The notes: generated by a model from the letters alone, not told the origin. 64,000 nt of DNA from Impatiens glandulifera (GCF_907164915.1 NC_061862.1:31821628-31885627), one strand, 5' to 3'; shown: positions 45,898-59,305, counted from the first letter of the stretch. Numbers and translations: made by a program.

Positions 45898-46993
45898 CTC
45901 ATTTTTATTTAATTAATAAAAGTATTAGTTTAAAATTTCAAAAAAAATGTTATAAACCTATGAATTATCTAGATCTGGTCAAAATTTCAAATTATTTAGA
46001 ATAATATAAATTGATGGTGAATATTGTAGAACAATGCAATGAATGACTAAAACAAATTTCAAGTTTTACACATGTTTTTTAGCCTTGATAATTGCATTTA
46101 AAGCTCGAATTAGTATACATAATGATTGATGAAGATTTGATATATGAAAGGGTCTGTATAAGAAAAACATGAGGCAAATTCAAAATACTCATATAGTTTA
46201 AGGGTGTGTATATATATTAGCCCTCTATTATTTCATATCCTTAAATAAACACCTCACTCTTCTGTAACTTTTAAAACTCTTTCTTACATTTATAGCTAAG
46301 CATTAAATTCAATAATTTAATACATACGTGATAAATATATTTCATTTTTTATTTTTACTACTTATTCAACCCTTTGTACAGTCATGGAGATATATTTATA
46401 TAATTTTTTAATAATACTTTTTTACTTTCTAGTTTCTATTAATTCTAAAGTTAACTTGTAGACTAATTTTGAAATAGGCGCTTAAACTATTATTTTTTAT
46501 ATCCTTGTAGAGTTTGTTAGTGTTTATAGTTATTCACTTTTTTTCAATTAAAAATAATTAGGCATATTTAAAATTCAAAATTCTCTTATAGTTTAAAGGG
46601 TGTATATATAATTTTTTGAAGTAGTTTTATTAACATTTAAAGCTAGGCATTTCAAAAATAACAATTTAATATAGACAGGAGAGAGCATTTTTTTTTTTTT
46701 ATTTGTAGTACTTAACCACCTCCATCCCCAATTGAGTTTGTCATCTTTTTTCAGAGTATGAATAGAGAACTTTTATTTTTTTAATCAAAGTTAAATTTTG
46801 TAAAAATAAATGAAAATAGAGATGATGAAACACAGATTACTTAAGTAAATGACAATCATTATTTCTGAGTTTCACACCATGCAAAATCAATTACCATCAT
46901 CATTTGAGCTCTGAACAAATCCAATGAAAAAAAAAAACAGAAACAATAATAGGAGGAACAAGCCGATTAAATAACCTATTTGTTGTTAAATAA

Positions 46994-47813
46994 TCTATAT
47001 ATATATAATGATGCTTAATTTTTAAAGTGTCCGGATTGCCGGGTCGAGAGCTGTGGTTAATTTGAATATATGTGAGAGTAAATAGATACTTGGGTCGGAT
47101 TTTGGGTTGACCCGCTCATACACTTAAAACGGTTAAAAATAAAATTAAAAATGTTATAAGTATGGTTCGAACTTGCAACCTAACAAAACAAGTAGAACCT
47201 TTTAACCAACTAGGCTAATAACACTTTATATTTTAAATTCAACCATAAATTTGATAAACGCGTGACATTTTAAAAATATAAGTTCAATTTTTTAACTAAC
47301 TAATTTATATACATATAATGATGCTTAATTTTTAAAGTGTTCGGATTGCCGGGTCGAGAGCTGTGGTTAATTTGGATATATGTGAGAGTAAATGGATACT
47401 TGGGTCGGATTATGGGTTAACCCGCCCATAAACTTAAAACGGTTAAAAATAAAATTAAAAATGCTATAGGTATGGTTCGAACTTGCAACCTAACAAAACA
47501 AGTACAACCTTTTAATCAACTAGGCTCATAACACTTTATATTTTAAATTAAACCCAAAATTTTATAAACGCGTGACATTTTAACAATATAAGTTCAACTT
47601 TTTAACTAACTAATCTATCTATATGTAATGATGCTTAATTTTTAAAGTGTTCGGATTGTCGGGTCGAGAGCTGTGGTTGATTTGGATATATGTGAGAATA
47701 AATGGATACTTGAGTCGGATTATGAGTTGACCCGCCCATAAAAATTTTACCGTAATATTTTTTTCACGGTTTTTTATATTATCACTCGTACAAATGTACG
47801 GAATACATATTAG
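46994..47813 (+). mobile_element. non-autonomous Helitron (820 bp) with reiterated 5' end
   Basis: It begins TCTATATATATATAATGATG and ends with the hairpin CGTACAAATGTACG followed by GAATACATATTAG. It sits exactly between A and T (AA|TT) with no target duplication. The second copy of the duplicated unit has the uninterrupted TTAAATAATTATTAATAAAT. The 3' end is TTAG where CTRR is usual. Inside, a 310-base unit starting at the 5' end is repeated about 2.4 times (ATGCTTAATT at 47011, 47321, 47631). It has no coding capacity. Confidence 0.85.
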
Positions 47814-47885
47814 TTATTAATAAATGTAGATAATAAATTATCCTTACAACAAAATTGAACCGATGATTGATTGATAATTAATGGG

Positions 47886-47888
<3 letters not shown>

Positions 47889-47946
<58 letters not shown>
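47889..47946. repeat. (TA)n microsatellite
   Basis: A run of alternating T and A; the second duplicate copy has a shorter run at the same place (about 56730-56750). Confidence 0.9.
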
Positions 47947-47950
<4 letters not shown>

Positions 47951-48056
47951 AAATATTGGATTAGTGTAAGAACTGAATTGTATTTTGTTTTGTAATGTAA
48001 AAATTGGACACTAGATATTATAACCTAATCTTTTATATATACTTGTAATTATTAAA

Positions 48057-48087
<31 letters not shown>

Positions 48088-48089
48088 TA

Positions 48090-48285
48090 TTGATAATTTT
48101 AAGGTTAGTCATTGCTACTATTTAATTGCGGAGAATGTTCTTTACGATCTAATATGAGTAAAATTGTGGGACTTTAACTTCTCATCGAAGATCTCATTCT
48201 TTGGATGGAGTATCATGCATAGAGAAATTTTGACGAATAATATATGCACGAAGAAATGATGTATATGTCGAGTCGTTGAAGTGTT
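48090..48285 (+). mobile_element. LINE ORF2 fragment inside the duplicated unit
   Basis: ATTGATAATTTTAAGG through CATCGAAGATCTCATTCTTT to TATATGTCGAGTCGTTG matches 26500-26690 of the LINE. It lacks flanking LINE sequence. The second copy is at 56893-57100. Confidence 0.7.
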
Positions 48286-50617
48286 AGGTTAACTGATTTT
48301 AGCTAGACGAGTTAATTTATTTGGTTTGAATTTATAAAATTCCATAGTTAAAAATTAATGTTATCATGCATATATGACTTTAAATAAAAGTAGTTAAAGA
48401 GTTTAATGTTTGAGTGACATTTCTTTTTGACATGGAAACAAAAATAAGAGCTTGATTATTCTTGGAATATTTGGAAAAAGTTATATCTTATCTAAATTAA
48501 ATTTTCTAATTATTTTATCATCATTTAAATCTATTATAAATAAAGTTTTCATGTTTTCTAGCTAGCTAATCATGTTTTCTTGACAAAATTACGAACAAAT
48601 ATTGAATGTAAATATATATATTTGCCATATAAATATATTCTAGTTAATAATATTATTGTTGTTAATAATTTGTATTGCTAGTTGATTCATTATCGGATTC
48701 GGAAGCAAAACGGGGCGCCACCTTGTGTATCAACGTTTAATAAAACAAACGCTTAATATTGGTTTACTATATAGCTCGTGACAATTAATTTGATTGTGTG
48801 TGAGAGTCAACCATGCATGAGTAGTCTTCATGGGAAGGATTTCATTGTTTCTTATTGACCTTTTTTATTTTATTTTTTGATGTTCATTTGATTTGGTTTA
48901 TATATCGATAAATCATAAAACTTGGTAGAAAGTGGAATTCTACAAGCTCAATCATTAACCTAGTTGAAGAAGAAGATGAAGATATATGATTAACATTAAG
49001 TACTTAAGCGTTTGCTAACTACTTTGTTGTTAATCAATTGTTCAACAGTAGTATTATACCGGGTGAATACATTACTATATGATAGATAACATTTATGTTA
49101 AATTTAACTTGGGATTATGTTTAATTTGAGTCCGGTTTATGATTCTAGTCGGATAAATAGAGGGAATCATCACATATATATATATATATTACAAGAAAAT
49201 GGTGTATTTGCGACAGAGTTTACCGACAAAATTTCTGACGAATAAATAATTTGCGACGCTGTTTTCATCTAAATAATTTTTTTGCAAATATGTGTGTCGC
49301 TAATACTTCGACGGGTAAGAAGTTAGTCGGAATGTTTTTGCGACGAATTTTCCTTCTTTAATTTTTCGACGAATTTTCTGATAAATATTAGCGACAGAGT
49401 TTACGATGATATTTGTGGCGCAAATTTTGACGACATTTCCTACGAAACAATAATTTTTTTTATTATTTTCGACATTTATTCTTACTATTTTGTTCATCAC
49501 AACATATTCATAAAAAAATCCGTTGCAAATCTTTTTTTTAAAGTTTTTTTTACCTAATTAATTTTATATTATATTTAAATAAAATATAGTAAAGCTAAAT
49601 ATTAACAAAAATAAATTCAAAATATACATAAAATAAAATAATAATCAATCATCCATTATCACAAAATACATTCTAAATTTCTTTAACACTAAATATATCA
49701 ACACAACGGAATAAAAACTTCAATTCTTCGAGCACATATCCACGATGAGTAAACAAAACCCGAAGCTACAATCAATTTAAATCAAATTCAAAATTAATTA
49801 TAAACACTCTTATAGTACATTCAATTGAACATCAATTAATAGTGAAAATCGATTATCAGATCAGCTCGCTCACAATTGAAATAAAAATAAGCAATGATAA
49901 AATAAATTAAATAAAACTTTAATTTTAAATTAACTTGTACTCTAATGCATAGAGCTATACAAAAATATCATTAGTGTTTGCTGCAACTAATATAAACAGT
50001 TCAATGGTTTATGGCTTTGAAAACAATAAATGGCGAACAAGATCAATTAGAAGATTAACAAAACCTGAAGTCATAAGAGAATATGCATACTAGTCACAAC
50101 CATAAAAGTGAATCTTTACCTGCAAACCAAATATAATAAAACCAAGTTTATTGATACAAGATTTTAACTTTTTTCACCAATTTTCCGAAAACTTGAATTG
50201 ACACACATGCATTCATTAGCATCCTAAGATATTATTATTATGAATGTATAGAGATAAAACAAAACAAAAAAGACTTACCTTATTCCTAATATGTTAAGCT
50301 AGTTGTGTACATGAAGTTAGACCAAAAAAAAATTAAGCAATCAATTTTGGTACCAACTTTATTCATCATGATTATGATTATAATTAAACAATTAAATAGA
50401 AATAATAAATACTACCAACTTTATTCATCTTGATCATGATTTATTTTCCAAGGTATTGTGCGAGAGGAGGGATGCTTTGAGATAGACCTCTAGCTTCAAG
50501 GTCTAATCTTGACCTATATTTTTAAAGGCAACATCAACAATATAAGCCTGCACAAATCGAACAAACAAGAAACAGAGGAGTTAAATCAAAATCTTTGGAG
50601 TAAATTATCCAAACATA

Positions 50618-52503
50618 TTAATCAAGAGCAACAACTTGTACCAAGAAGCAAAAAGCAACATCATAACAAGAAAAGTGTGTGTTTGTTAAATCAAAAGTAA
50701 CGGGAAACCTTTGCCAGCTTAAAGAACGAAAAGATGATCCTAGCGGAGGAATTCTCGTGCACTGGAACCTTTCGCTTTCGGTTCTGCATAATGGTGATGT
50801 CTCTACCAACTTCTGCACAATTTGATGATTAATTGGTGTTGAACAAGAACAGAGTGAAAGGGTGGACGATGATGATAAAGTCGTTGTCTTTGGCAAAGGG
50901 CTGGTGGAAACGAGCTTCGCGAATGATACTATTCTGTGTCGGCATAAAGGGCACGCTATTGAACCTGAAGGCCCGTTGCCTGCAGTTGAAGTCATGTTGT
51001 TTGTCGAACACAGGTATAGAGCACATTGTGTGCAGAATTCGTGATCACAACCTGCAGAAGTACACAAAAATGAAAAACTATAGACTTAAAATGATAAATC
51101 TATTGACTATTTCAATTCAACTGCCTATTATACATTTGATGCAAAGCATGTAACACCAGAAATAATTCAACATTTTCCATTGGTTTGAAGGTGGTTCGTA
51201 CCTTGTGCAGCAACTGTACATTTGTTCTCCAAACAAACGACACATGCATCAACAACACATGCGATAGAATCACTCCTCCATCCGCATTCTCTGTCAAAAG
51301 GGACAAAATATTTGAATTAAGAACACAATGAGTATGACATTGAAACTGCATTTTTTTTACCTAGTGATCTTGACCATGCTGAAAAGAGGAAGAGAAAGAA
51401 AAGGCGAAGGAAGAAGTTGAGGAGGTTCAGGTTGTGGCAGTGGGCTAAGGATTTGCTCAAGCCAATCTCTATGCCACGATCGCGACACCATCAATGGAGT
51501 CAATCTGTTAGAATATTGTAAAAATTGTAAAAAAAAAAAACAGATTAAAAAGACAAACAACAGACGTATACTTACCCGTTTGTATTTTCAGTTGTCAAAT
51601 AAGAACCCCATGAAATCAAAATCTGAATATTATCAAAATCAATAAACAATAATTAGATAGAGACCAAATATCAAAACGTGCACAAACCTGACAACATTGA
51701 GCATTTCCAACACAAGCAGCGTAGTGAAGAGGAGTACATCATGCACCTGTCACCTAATTTGTGATTATAAACTTATCTTAAGGGAAATACATTAAGCAAT
51801 AATAAGATGGGATGGATTTATTTACCAATTAAATCAATTGTAGTTCCATCTCCAACAGTAACTTGAGAAACAAAAGCTCCAAAATCAAGAAATAATGAAT
51901 AGTTTCAACATGTCCATTAAATGCAGCCATATGAATAACAATATAAGCATATCTATTGAGTATCTCATATAATGCCCTATAATACCAACACAAACACAAC
52001 TCAATTTAAAAAAAAACGAATTTAACAAAGCGAGATTACACACCTTTTGTCAAACTCCGAGTTATTAGAGTCCTCGTCATTTGTTGTTGTAGTAAGGATG
52101 TCCCAAACATTTGGAGAACTGGGAATATAATCCGTGAGGAGGAGGCGAATGCATCGAGAATGTCCATTCAATGCAGTTAAGTGAAGGGCGGTTCCTCCAT
52201 TTAGGTAATCTACTTTGTGAATCTAATAAGATCATCCTCTGTTAATAATAAGTCAATTCAAACCACATTAATAAATTAACAAGAAATACTCATACATTGG
52301 CCTTGAAGAGAATCAAAATTTGAACAACCTCCTAATGCTCATGTTGACAAGTTTGCATCAAAACAGTCTGTTCATTTATTCATCCATTTAGAAATTTAGA
52401 ATCAAAACTTTCAAATGAATGAAATGATTATTCAAGAACATACATGTCCTCTGTAGTTTCTCAGATTAATATATACACCCAACTCCAGTAAAAGTGAAAC
52501 GAT
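50618..52503 (-). pseudogene. XBAT33-like ankyrin-repeat RING E3 ubiquitin ligase, captured and broken
   Basis: Minus-strand exons with GT..AG borders: 52503-52444 (SLLLELGVYINLRNYRGH), 52367-52296, 52222-52044 ([20 protein letters not shown]), 51976-51826 (HMAAFNGHVETI), 51746-51688 (TPLHYAACVGNAQCCQ), 51622-51576, 51502-51361 (SRSWHRDWLEQILSPLPQ), 51290-51202 (ACVVCLENKCTVAAQG) and 51051-50618 ([22 protein letters not shown]). Phases agree across the junctions. Order and motifs match plant XBAT33-type ligases: ankyrin repeats, then a C-terminal RING. The N-terminal exon (start and first ankyrin repeats) is absent. Stops (in QHEH-stop-EVV and GA-stop-CTPL) and a frameshift near 51880 make it non-functional. 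The kept introns show a DNA copy, not an mRNA copy. Confidence 0.85.
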
Positions 52504-53830
52504 CTACAAATGATTTAAAAGTGTGTTTGTTGAATCAAAAGCAATATCAGAACACAGAAGCAAAGAAGCGAGTCGATATCGAACTTCCAGAAGCAGCTAT
52601 GCTATACTAACTGCCCATGATTTTAAAAAGTTAAATGATTTTCATAACGCACTACAATGTTTGAACCAAGAGGGATAAGAAGCAATTTCAATCCAGCCTG
52701 CCTCAGTTTTAAAAGAATATCAACTTCTCTCATATATATATATGTTGTCAATAGCTAAATAAAATTCTCTTTTAATAACACTATATTAAAGTTGTTACTA
52801 TGATCATACATTTCTACAAATTAACATGAAAGAGTGGAATTAGAGCTATGAAAACTTCAAATGGTTGAAATCCTGTCATGTGTGAGTTTGAAGAAAACTC
52901 TATACCTTCAGAATTCAGTGGTACCATAATTACTAATTCTACGCTACAGTTCAGTCAACGATAAGTGAATAACAAAACGATTGTAAATTCTAGTAGCGAC
53001 TTGTCAAATACAGAATGCATAATTTCATTCAAATAAGATTTCATATTTGAGCATAACAAAAACAAAACAGATCAAACAATGGAGTATTATTTAGGGAATC
53101 GGATGATCATCATCAAAAGTATAGAGGAGAAGAAGAGGATTACCTCGCTCGCAAACAGATCCATATGAGAAGAATCGAACTGAATAAAGTTGGGCAATTT
53201 GACCGATAGCCGGAAGGGAATGAATTCCCGGTTAGAGTGAAAGTAGCGGTTGAGATAGAGGAAGCGCGATGGATGATGAAGGTCTCGTGGTTAAATGGGG
53301 AACCAAAATTAAAATTAGGTGTGAATGAAGGTAAACTGTTTCCACGGGATTTTCGACGCCCAACATTATCCATGTACTTTTCGACGCCCAAATATTATCA
53401 ACCTAATTTTCGACAACCCAAACATGATCCAATGTAGTTTTTGACGCCCAAGTATTATCTACGTAGTTTTTGACACTAAAATATAATATTTTATTTCATA
53501 AATTAATTTTATATATTACATATTAATTTTATGTTTAAAATAATTCTAAAATATAATATTTTATTTCATAAATTAATTTTATATATTACATATTAATTTT
53601 ATGTTTAAAATAATTCTATTTTATTTATTTTATTGGTTAAGGAAGATTGTATTTTATAATTTTATAAATTAATTAGTTATATATTTAATTTATAATTATA
53701 TTATATATTATTCACGATTTTTGCTATAATAATATTAAATATTTTATTTTATTTATAAATGAATTTTAAGATAATTATATTTTATTTGTTTTATTAATTA
53801 AGTAAGATTTTATCAATATAATGTGTGACG
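52504..53830. other. interior of the CACTA-like element upstream of the captured gene
   Basis: Mostly non-coding. At 53145-53170 the minus strand has ATGGATCTGTTTGCGAGCGA followed by G and GTAATC, which could be a substitute first exon (MDLFASE) with a splice donor. 53340-53480 carries repeated CGACGCCCAA and TTTTTGACGCCCAAG phrases. 53475-53625 holds a two-copy repeat of about 70 bases (AAAATATAATATTTTATTTC). Confidence 0.45.
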
Positions 53831-54146
53831 AATTTTTCACGTCGATTATTTTCTACCATTTTTTTAACCAACTAAAAAAACTTCGACGATAATCATTTTT
53901 CGTCTCAAATTTCATCCAAAATATAGTTTAAATTAATTGACAGATTTTGCTACGGAAATTTAGCTTTTAATTTAGCAATAATAATTGATCATAGATAAAT
54001 ATCTTTATTTTTTGCAATAAAGTTTTCTTTATTCATTAATATTTGCGACTGTTTATATTTTTCGTGGATTAAACCGTCACAATATCTGTCGCATATTTCC
54101 GATGTCAACTATGCGTCGATAATTATTCGTCGCTAATCAAGCGTTT

Positions 54147-54154
<8 letters not shown>

Positions 54155-54208
<54 letters not shown>
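54155..54208. repeat. (TA)n microsatellite at the right end of the CACTA-like element
   Basis: A pure TA run next to TTTTTTTTTA. It hides the exact transposon border. Confidence 0.9.
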
Positions 54209-54211
<3 letters not shown>

Positions 54212-55561
54212 ATTCTAACTAAATAATTTATGGGTAAATTAAGGATATTTGCATTTCCATACCTTATCAATTATTATTATTATTTTTTAGTTTTCTTTTC
54301 TTTTATTTTGCTTTTAATAAAATAAAATTTGAAAAAAGTACACATTAATAATAATAATATAATATGATTGAATTGAATTGACTTTACAATATTAACATTT
54401 ATAATTGTTTACTATTGTATGATTATTAGTAATTTATTTTCTTAGATAATGAGATCTGTATTAATTGAGATTAATAAATTGAATAAAAAATAGTATACAA
54501 TTTCATTGGTGTCCATAATTGTTTGGCATTATTCCTTCCATGTGATAGGTTGTCATCCTTCATTCATTACAAAACAATCAACGTTTAAATTGGTGCAACA
54601 ATAATAATTTACGTTTGTGCCACACCTTATTTCAATTTTTTTTTTTAGATAAATTTTTTAATTTTTTTTTTTGAAATAAAGTAACTCACTTCAAAATTAT
54701 TTTCTCACAAAATGTTCGCTCATGCACTATTTTGGAAGTGATTTATTAACATATATTTATTTTGGTTGGATAATGGATCAACATTGAATAATAAATATCA
54801 TACATTTGTGCATATTTTATTTATTTGATGGTCAACTTTTTTGGAATGATAAAATGACAATAATAAAAAACAAAGTAATTAACAAATTCAAGTTAGTTGA
54901 GAATAAATCCTTAATTTTGTAATATGTATTTGTAACAAAATAATGACATGAATGTTGTATAAAAGGAACATACAAAAGTGTCCCATTAATCTAGTAGTGA
55001 CCATGAGCGTTGGATTAGACTCTAGATATTTTTTCAAATAGTTAGGAGAGACAAATACAATACACAAGTATATACAAACATCAAAAAAGTAGAAAAATGA
55101 ATTATGTAGACATAAAAGGAAAGCCTATACAATCATTTTACCTAACTCTACTACCACCACATGTTAGGTTAATTGTTCTATATGGCTTTCAATAAAATAG
55201 TTAAAGAGCTTTAACTGTTTGAGGAGCATTTTGATATATATGAAAACAAAAATAAGAGCTTGATTGATCTTAGATTATTTGAAAAGAAAAAAAAAAGTTA
55301 TATCACATCTAAATTAAGTTTACTGATTATTTTATCCTTATTTAAATCTATAATAAATAAAATTTGACTATATTACTTTTACAGGTGATAGATAGTTACA
55401 AGAGAATTCAAAAGGATTATAATGTTAGTAATTAAAACGATGAATGACAATTTAAACAAGTTTTTAAATTATAGAGGATCAAAAGAGACTAAAATGTATT
55501 CATAATTTTATTTATTTAGTTTTTCTTCTTCAATGTTGGACCATATATATATAATATATAT

Positions 55562-56854
55562 TCTCATTTTTATTTAACTAATAAAAGTATTAGTTTAAAT
55601 TTTCAAAAAAAATGTTATAAACCTATGAATTGTTTAGATCTAGTCAAAATTTCAAATTATTTAGAATAATATAAATTGATGGTGAATATTGTAGAACAAT
55701 GCAATGAATGACTAAAACAAATTTCAAGTTTTACACATGTTTTTTAGCCTTGATAATTGCATTTAAAGCTCGAATTAGTATACATAATGATTGATGAAGA
55801 TTTGATATATGAAAGGGTCTGTATAAGAAAAACATGAGGCAAATTCAAAATACTCATATAGTTTAAGGGTGTGTATATATATTAGCCCTCTATTATTTCA
55901 TATCCTTAAATAAACACCTCACTCTTCTGTAACTTTTAAAACTCTTTCTTACATTTATAGCTAAGCATTAAATTCAATAATTTAATACATACGTGATAAA
56001 TATATTTCATTTTTTATTTTTACTACTTATTCAACCCTTTGTACAGTCATGGAGATATATTTATATAATTTTTTAATAATACTTTTTTACTTTCTAGTTT
56101 CTATTAATTCTAAAGTTAACTTGTAGACTAATTTTGAAATAGGCGCTTAAACTATTATTTTTTATATCCTTGTAGAGTTTGTTAGTGTTTATAGTTATTC
56201 ACTTTTTTTCAATTAAAAATAATTAGGCATATTTAAAATTCAAAATTCTCTTATAGTTTAAAGGGTGTATATATAATTTTTTGAAGTAGTTTTATTAACA
56301 TTTAAAGCTAGGCATTTCAAAAATAACAATTTAATATAGACAGGAGATGGAGAGCATCTTTTTTTTTTTTATTTGTAGTACTTAACCACCTCCATCCCCA
56401 ATTGAGTTTGTCATCTTTTTTCAGAGTATGAATATAGAACTTTTATTTTTTTTAATCAAAGTTAAATTTTGTAAAAATAAATGAAAATAGAGATGATGAA
56501 AGACAGATTACTTAAGTAAATGGACAATCATTATTGCCGAGTTTCACACCATGCAAAATCAATTACCATCATCATTTGAGCTCTGAACAAATCCAATGAA
56601 CAAAAAAACAAAAACAATAATAGGAGGAACAAGCCGATTATTTGTTGTTAAATAATTATTAATAAATGTAGATAATAAATTATCCTTACAACAAAATTGA
56701 ACCGATGATTGATTGATAATTAATGGGTTAATATATATATATATATATATTTGTAAATATTGGATTAGTGTAAGAACTGAATTGTTTGTTTTGTAATGTA
56801 AAAATTGGACACTAGATATTATAACCTAATCTTTTATATATACTTGTAATTATT

Positions 56855-56891
<37 letters not shown>

Positions 56892-59305
56892 TATTGATAA
56901 TTTTAAGGTTAGTCATTGCTACTATTTAATTGTGGAGAATGCTTCTTACGATCTCATATGATTACGATCTCATATGAGAAAAATTGCGGGACTCTAAGTT
57001 CTAATCGAAGATCTCATTCTTTGGATGGAGTATCATGCATAGAGAAATTTTGACGAATAATATATGCACGAAGAAATGATGTATATGTCGAGTCGTTGAA
57101 GTGTTAGGTTAACTGATTTTAGCTAGACGAGTTAATTTATTTGGTTTGAATTTATAAAATTCCATAGTTAAAAATTAATGTTATCATGCATATATGACTT
57201 TAAATAAAAGTAGTTAAAGAGTTTAATGTTTGAGTGACATTTCTTTTTGACATGGAAACAAAAATAAGAGCTTGATTATTCTTGAAATATTTGGAAAAAG
57301 TTATATCTTATCTAAATTAAATTTTCTAATTATTTTATCATCATTTAAATCTATTATAAATAAAGTTTTCATGTTTTCTAGCTAGCTAATCATGTTTTCT
57401 TGACAAAATTACGAACAAATATTGAGTGTAAATATATATATATATTTGCCATATAAATATATTCTAGCTAATAATATTATTGTTGTTAATAATTTGTATT
57501 GCTAGTTGATTCATTATCGGATTCGGAAGGAAAACGTGGCGCCACCTTACGTATCAACGTTTAATAAAACAAACGCTTAATATTAGTTTACTATATAGCT
57601 CGTGACAATTAATTTGATTGTGTGAGAGTCAACCATGCATGAGTAGTCTTCATGGGAAGGATTTCATTGTTTCTTATTGACCTTTTTTATTTATGTTTTT
57701 GATGTTCATTTGATTTGGTTTATATATCGATAAATCATAAAACTTGGTAGAAAGTGGAATTCTACAAGCTCAATCATTAACCTAGTTGAAGAAGAAGATG
57801 AAGATATATGATTAACATTAAGTACTTAAGGGTTTGCTAACTACTTTGTTGTTAATCAATTGTTCAACATACCGGGTGAATACATTACTATATGATAGAT
57901 AACATTTATGTTAAATTTAACTTGGGATTATGTTTAATTTGAGTCCGGGTTTATGGTTCTAGTCGGATAAATAGAGGGAATCATCATATGATTTTTTTTA
58001 TTTTTTTTAATTTTTTTTTTGGGTATTCTAACTAAATAATTAAGGATATTTGCATTTCCATACCTTATCAATTATTATTATTATTATTATTATTTTTTAG
58101 TTTTATTTTATTTTATTTTTCTTTTAATAAAATAAAATTTGAAAAAAGTACACATTAATAATATTAATAATAATATAATATGATTGAATTGAATTGACTT
58201 TACAATATTAATAATTATAATTGTTTACTATTGTATTATTATTAGTAATTTATTTTCTTAGATAATGAAATCTGTATTAATTGAGATTAATAAATTGAAT
58301 AGAAAATAATATACAATTTCATTGGTGTCCATAATTGTTTGGTATTATTCCTTCCATGTGATAGGTTGTCATCCTTCATTCATTACAAAACAATCAACGT
58401 TTAAATTGGTGCAACAATAATAATTTACGTTTGTGCCACACCTTATTTCAATTTTTTTTAGATAAATTTTTTAATTTTTTTTTAAATAAAGTAACTCACT
58501 TCAAAATTATTTTCTCACCAAATGTTCGCTCATGCACTGTTTTGGAAGTGATTTATTAACATATATTTATTTTGGTTGGATAATGGATCAACATTGAATA
58601 ATAAATATCATACATTTGTGCATTTTTTTTATTTATTTGATGGTCAACTTTTTTGGAATGATAAAATGACAATAATAAAAAACAAAGTAATTAACAAATT
58701 CAAGTTAGTTGAGAATAAATCCTTAATTTTGTAATATGTATTTGTAACAAAATAATGACATGAATGTTGTATAAAAGGAACATACAAAAGTGTCCCATTA
58801 ATCTAGTAGAGATATTTTTTCAAATAGTTAGGAGAGACAAATACAGTACACAAGTATATACAATTAAACATCAAAAAAGTAGAAAAATGAATTATGTAGA
58901 CATAAAAGGAAAGCCTATACAATCATTTTACCTAACTCTACTACCACCACATGCATGTTAGGTTAATTGTTCTATATGGCTTTCAATAAAATAGTTAAAG
59001 AGCTTTAACTGTTTGAGGAACATTTTGATATATATGAAAACAAAAATAAGAGCTTGATTGATCTTAGATTATTTGAAAAAAAAAAGTTATATCACATCTA
59101 AATTAAGTTTACTAATTATTTTATCCTTATTTAAATCTATAATAAATAAAATTTGACTATATTACTTTTACAGGTGATAGATAGTTACAAGAGAATTCAA
59201 AAGGATTATAATGTTAGTAATTAAAACGATGAATGACAATTTAAACAAGTTTTTAAATTATAGAGGATCAAAAGAGACTAAAATGTATTCATAATTTTAT
59301 TTATT
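55562..59305 (+). repeat. duplicated non-coding unit, second copy (empty sites)
   Basis: It is nearly the same as 45898-55520 without the two insertions, and lies about 40 bases after it in the same orientation. The small spacer contains AATGTTGGACCATATATATA, similar to the text near 61425. It includes the LINE fragment at 56893-57100 with an extra small duplication (ACGATCTCATATGATTACGA). Confidence 0.9.
56893..57100 (+). mobile_element. LINE ORF2 fragment, second copy
   Basis: Counterpart of 48090-48285 and of 26500-26690. It was present in the unit before duplication. Confidence 0.7.

Larger units (their letters stand above)
49187..54150. mobile_element. CACTA-like (Pack-type) DNA transposon containing gene exons
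   Basis: The left end reads ACAAGAAAATGGTGTATTTG then GCGACAGAG, with many GCGAC/TCGACGAA words to about 49440. The right end, read on the other strand, is AAAAAAAACGCTTGATTAGC then GACGAA, with matching words from about 53830. ACAAGAAAA-type ends with GCGAC subterminal repeats are typical of plant CACTA elements. The exact ends are blurred by (TA)n runs, so no target duplication can be read. The second copy of the duplicated unit has the empty site near 57985-58025. No transposase is seen; the interior is a broken E3-ligase gene. Confidence 0.7.
45898..55520 (+). repeat. duplicated non-coding unit, first copy (carries two insertions)
   Basis: Starting at TCTCATTTTTATTTAATTAA it matches 55562-59305 almost base for base, except for the Helitron (46994-47813) and the CACTA-like element (about 49187-54150). 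It ends near AAATGTATTCATAATTTTAT. No ORF is supported in the shared unit. The close match implies a recent tandem duplication; both insertions are missing from the second copy. Confidence 0.9.

Noticed and set aside
47160..47230. GGTTCGAAC plus ACC-rich text in the Helitron, similar to a tRNA T-arm
   Set aside because: No acceptor stem, D-arm or anticodon arm can be built; it is part of the 310-base Helitron repeat.
50833..51153. 106-codon plus-strand ORF over the RING exon
   Set aside because: It is antisense to the XBAT33-like RING exon and intron; the minus strand carries the recognisable protein.
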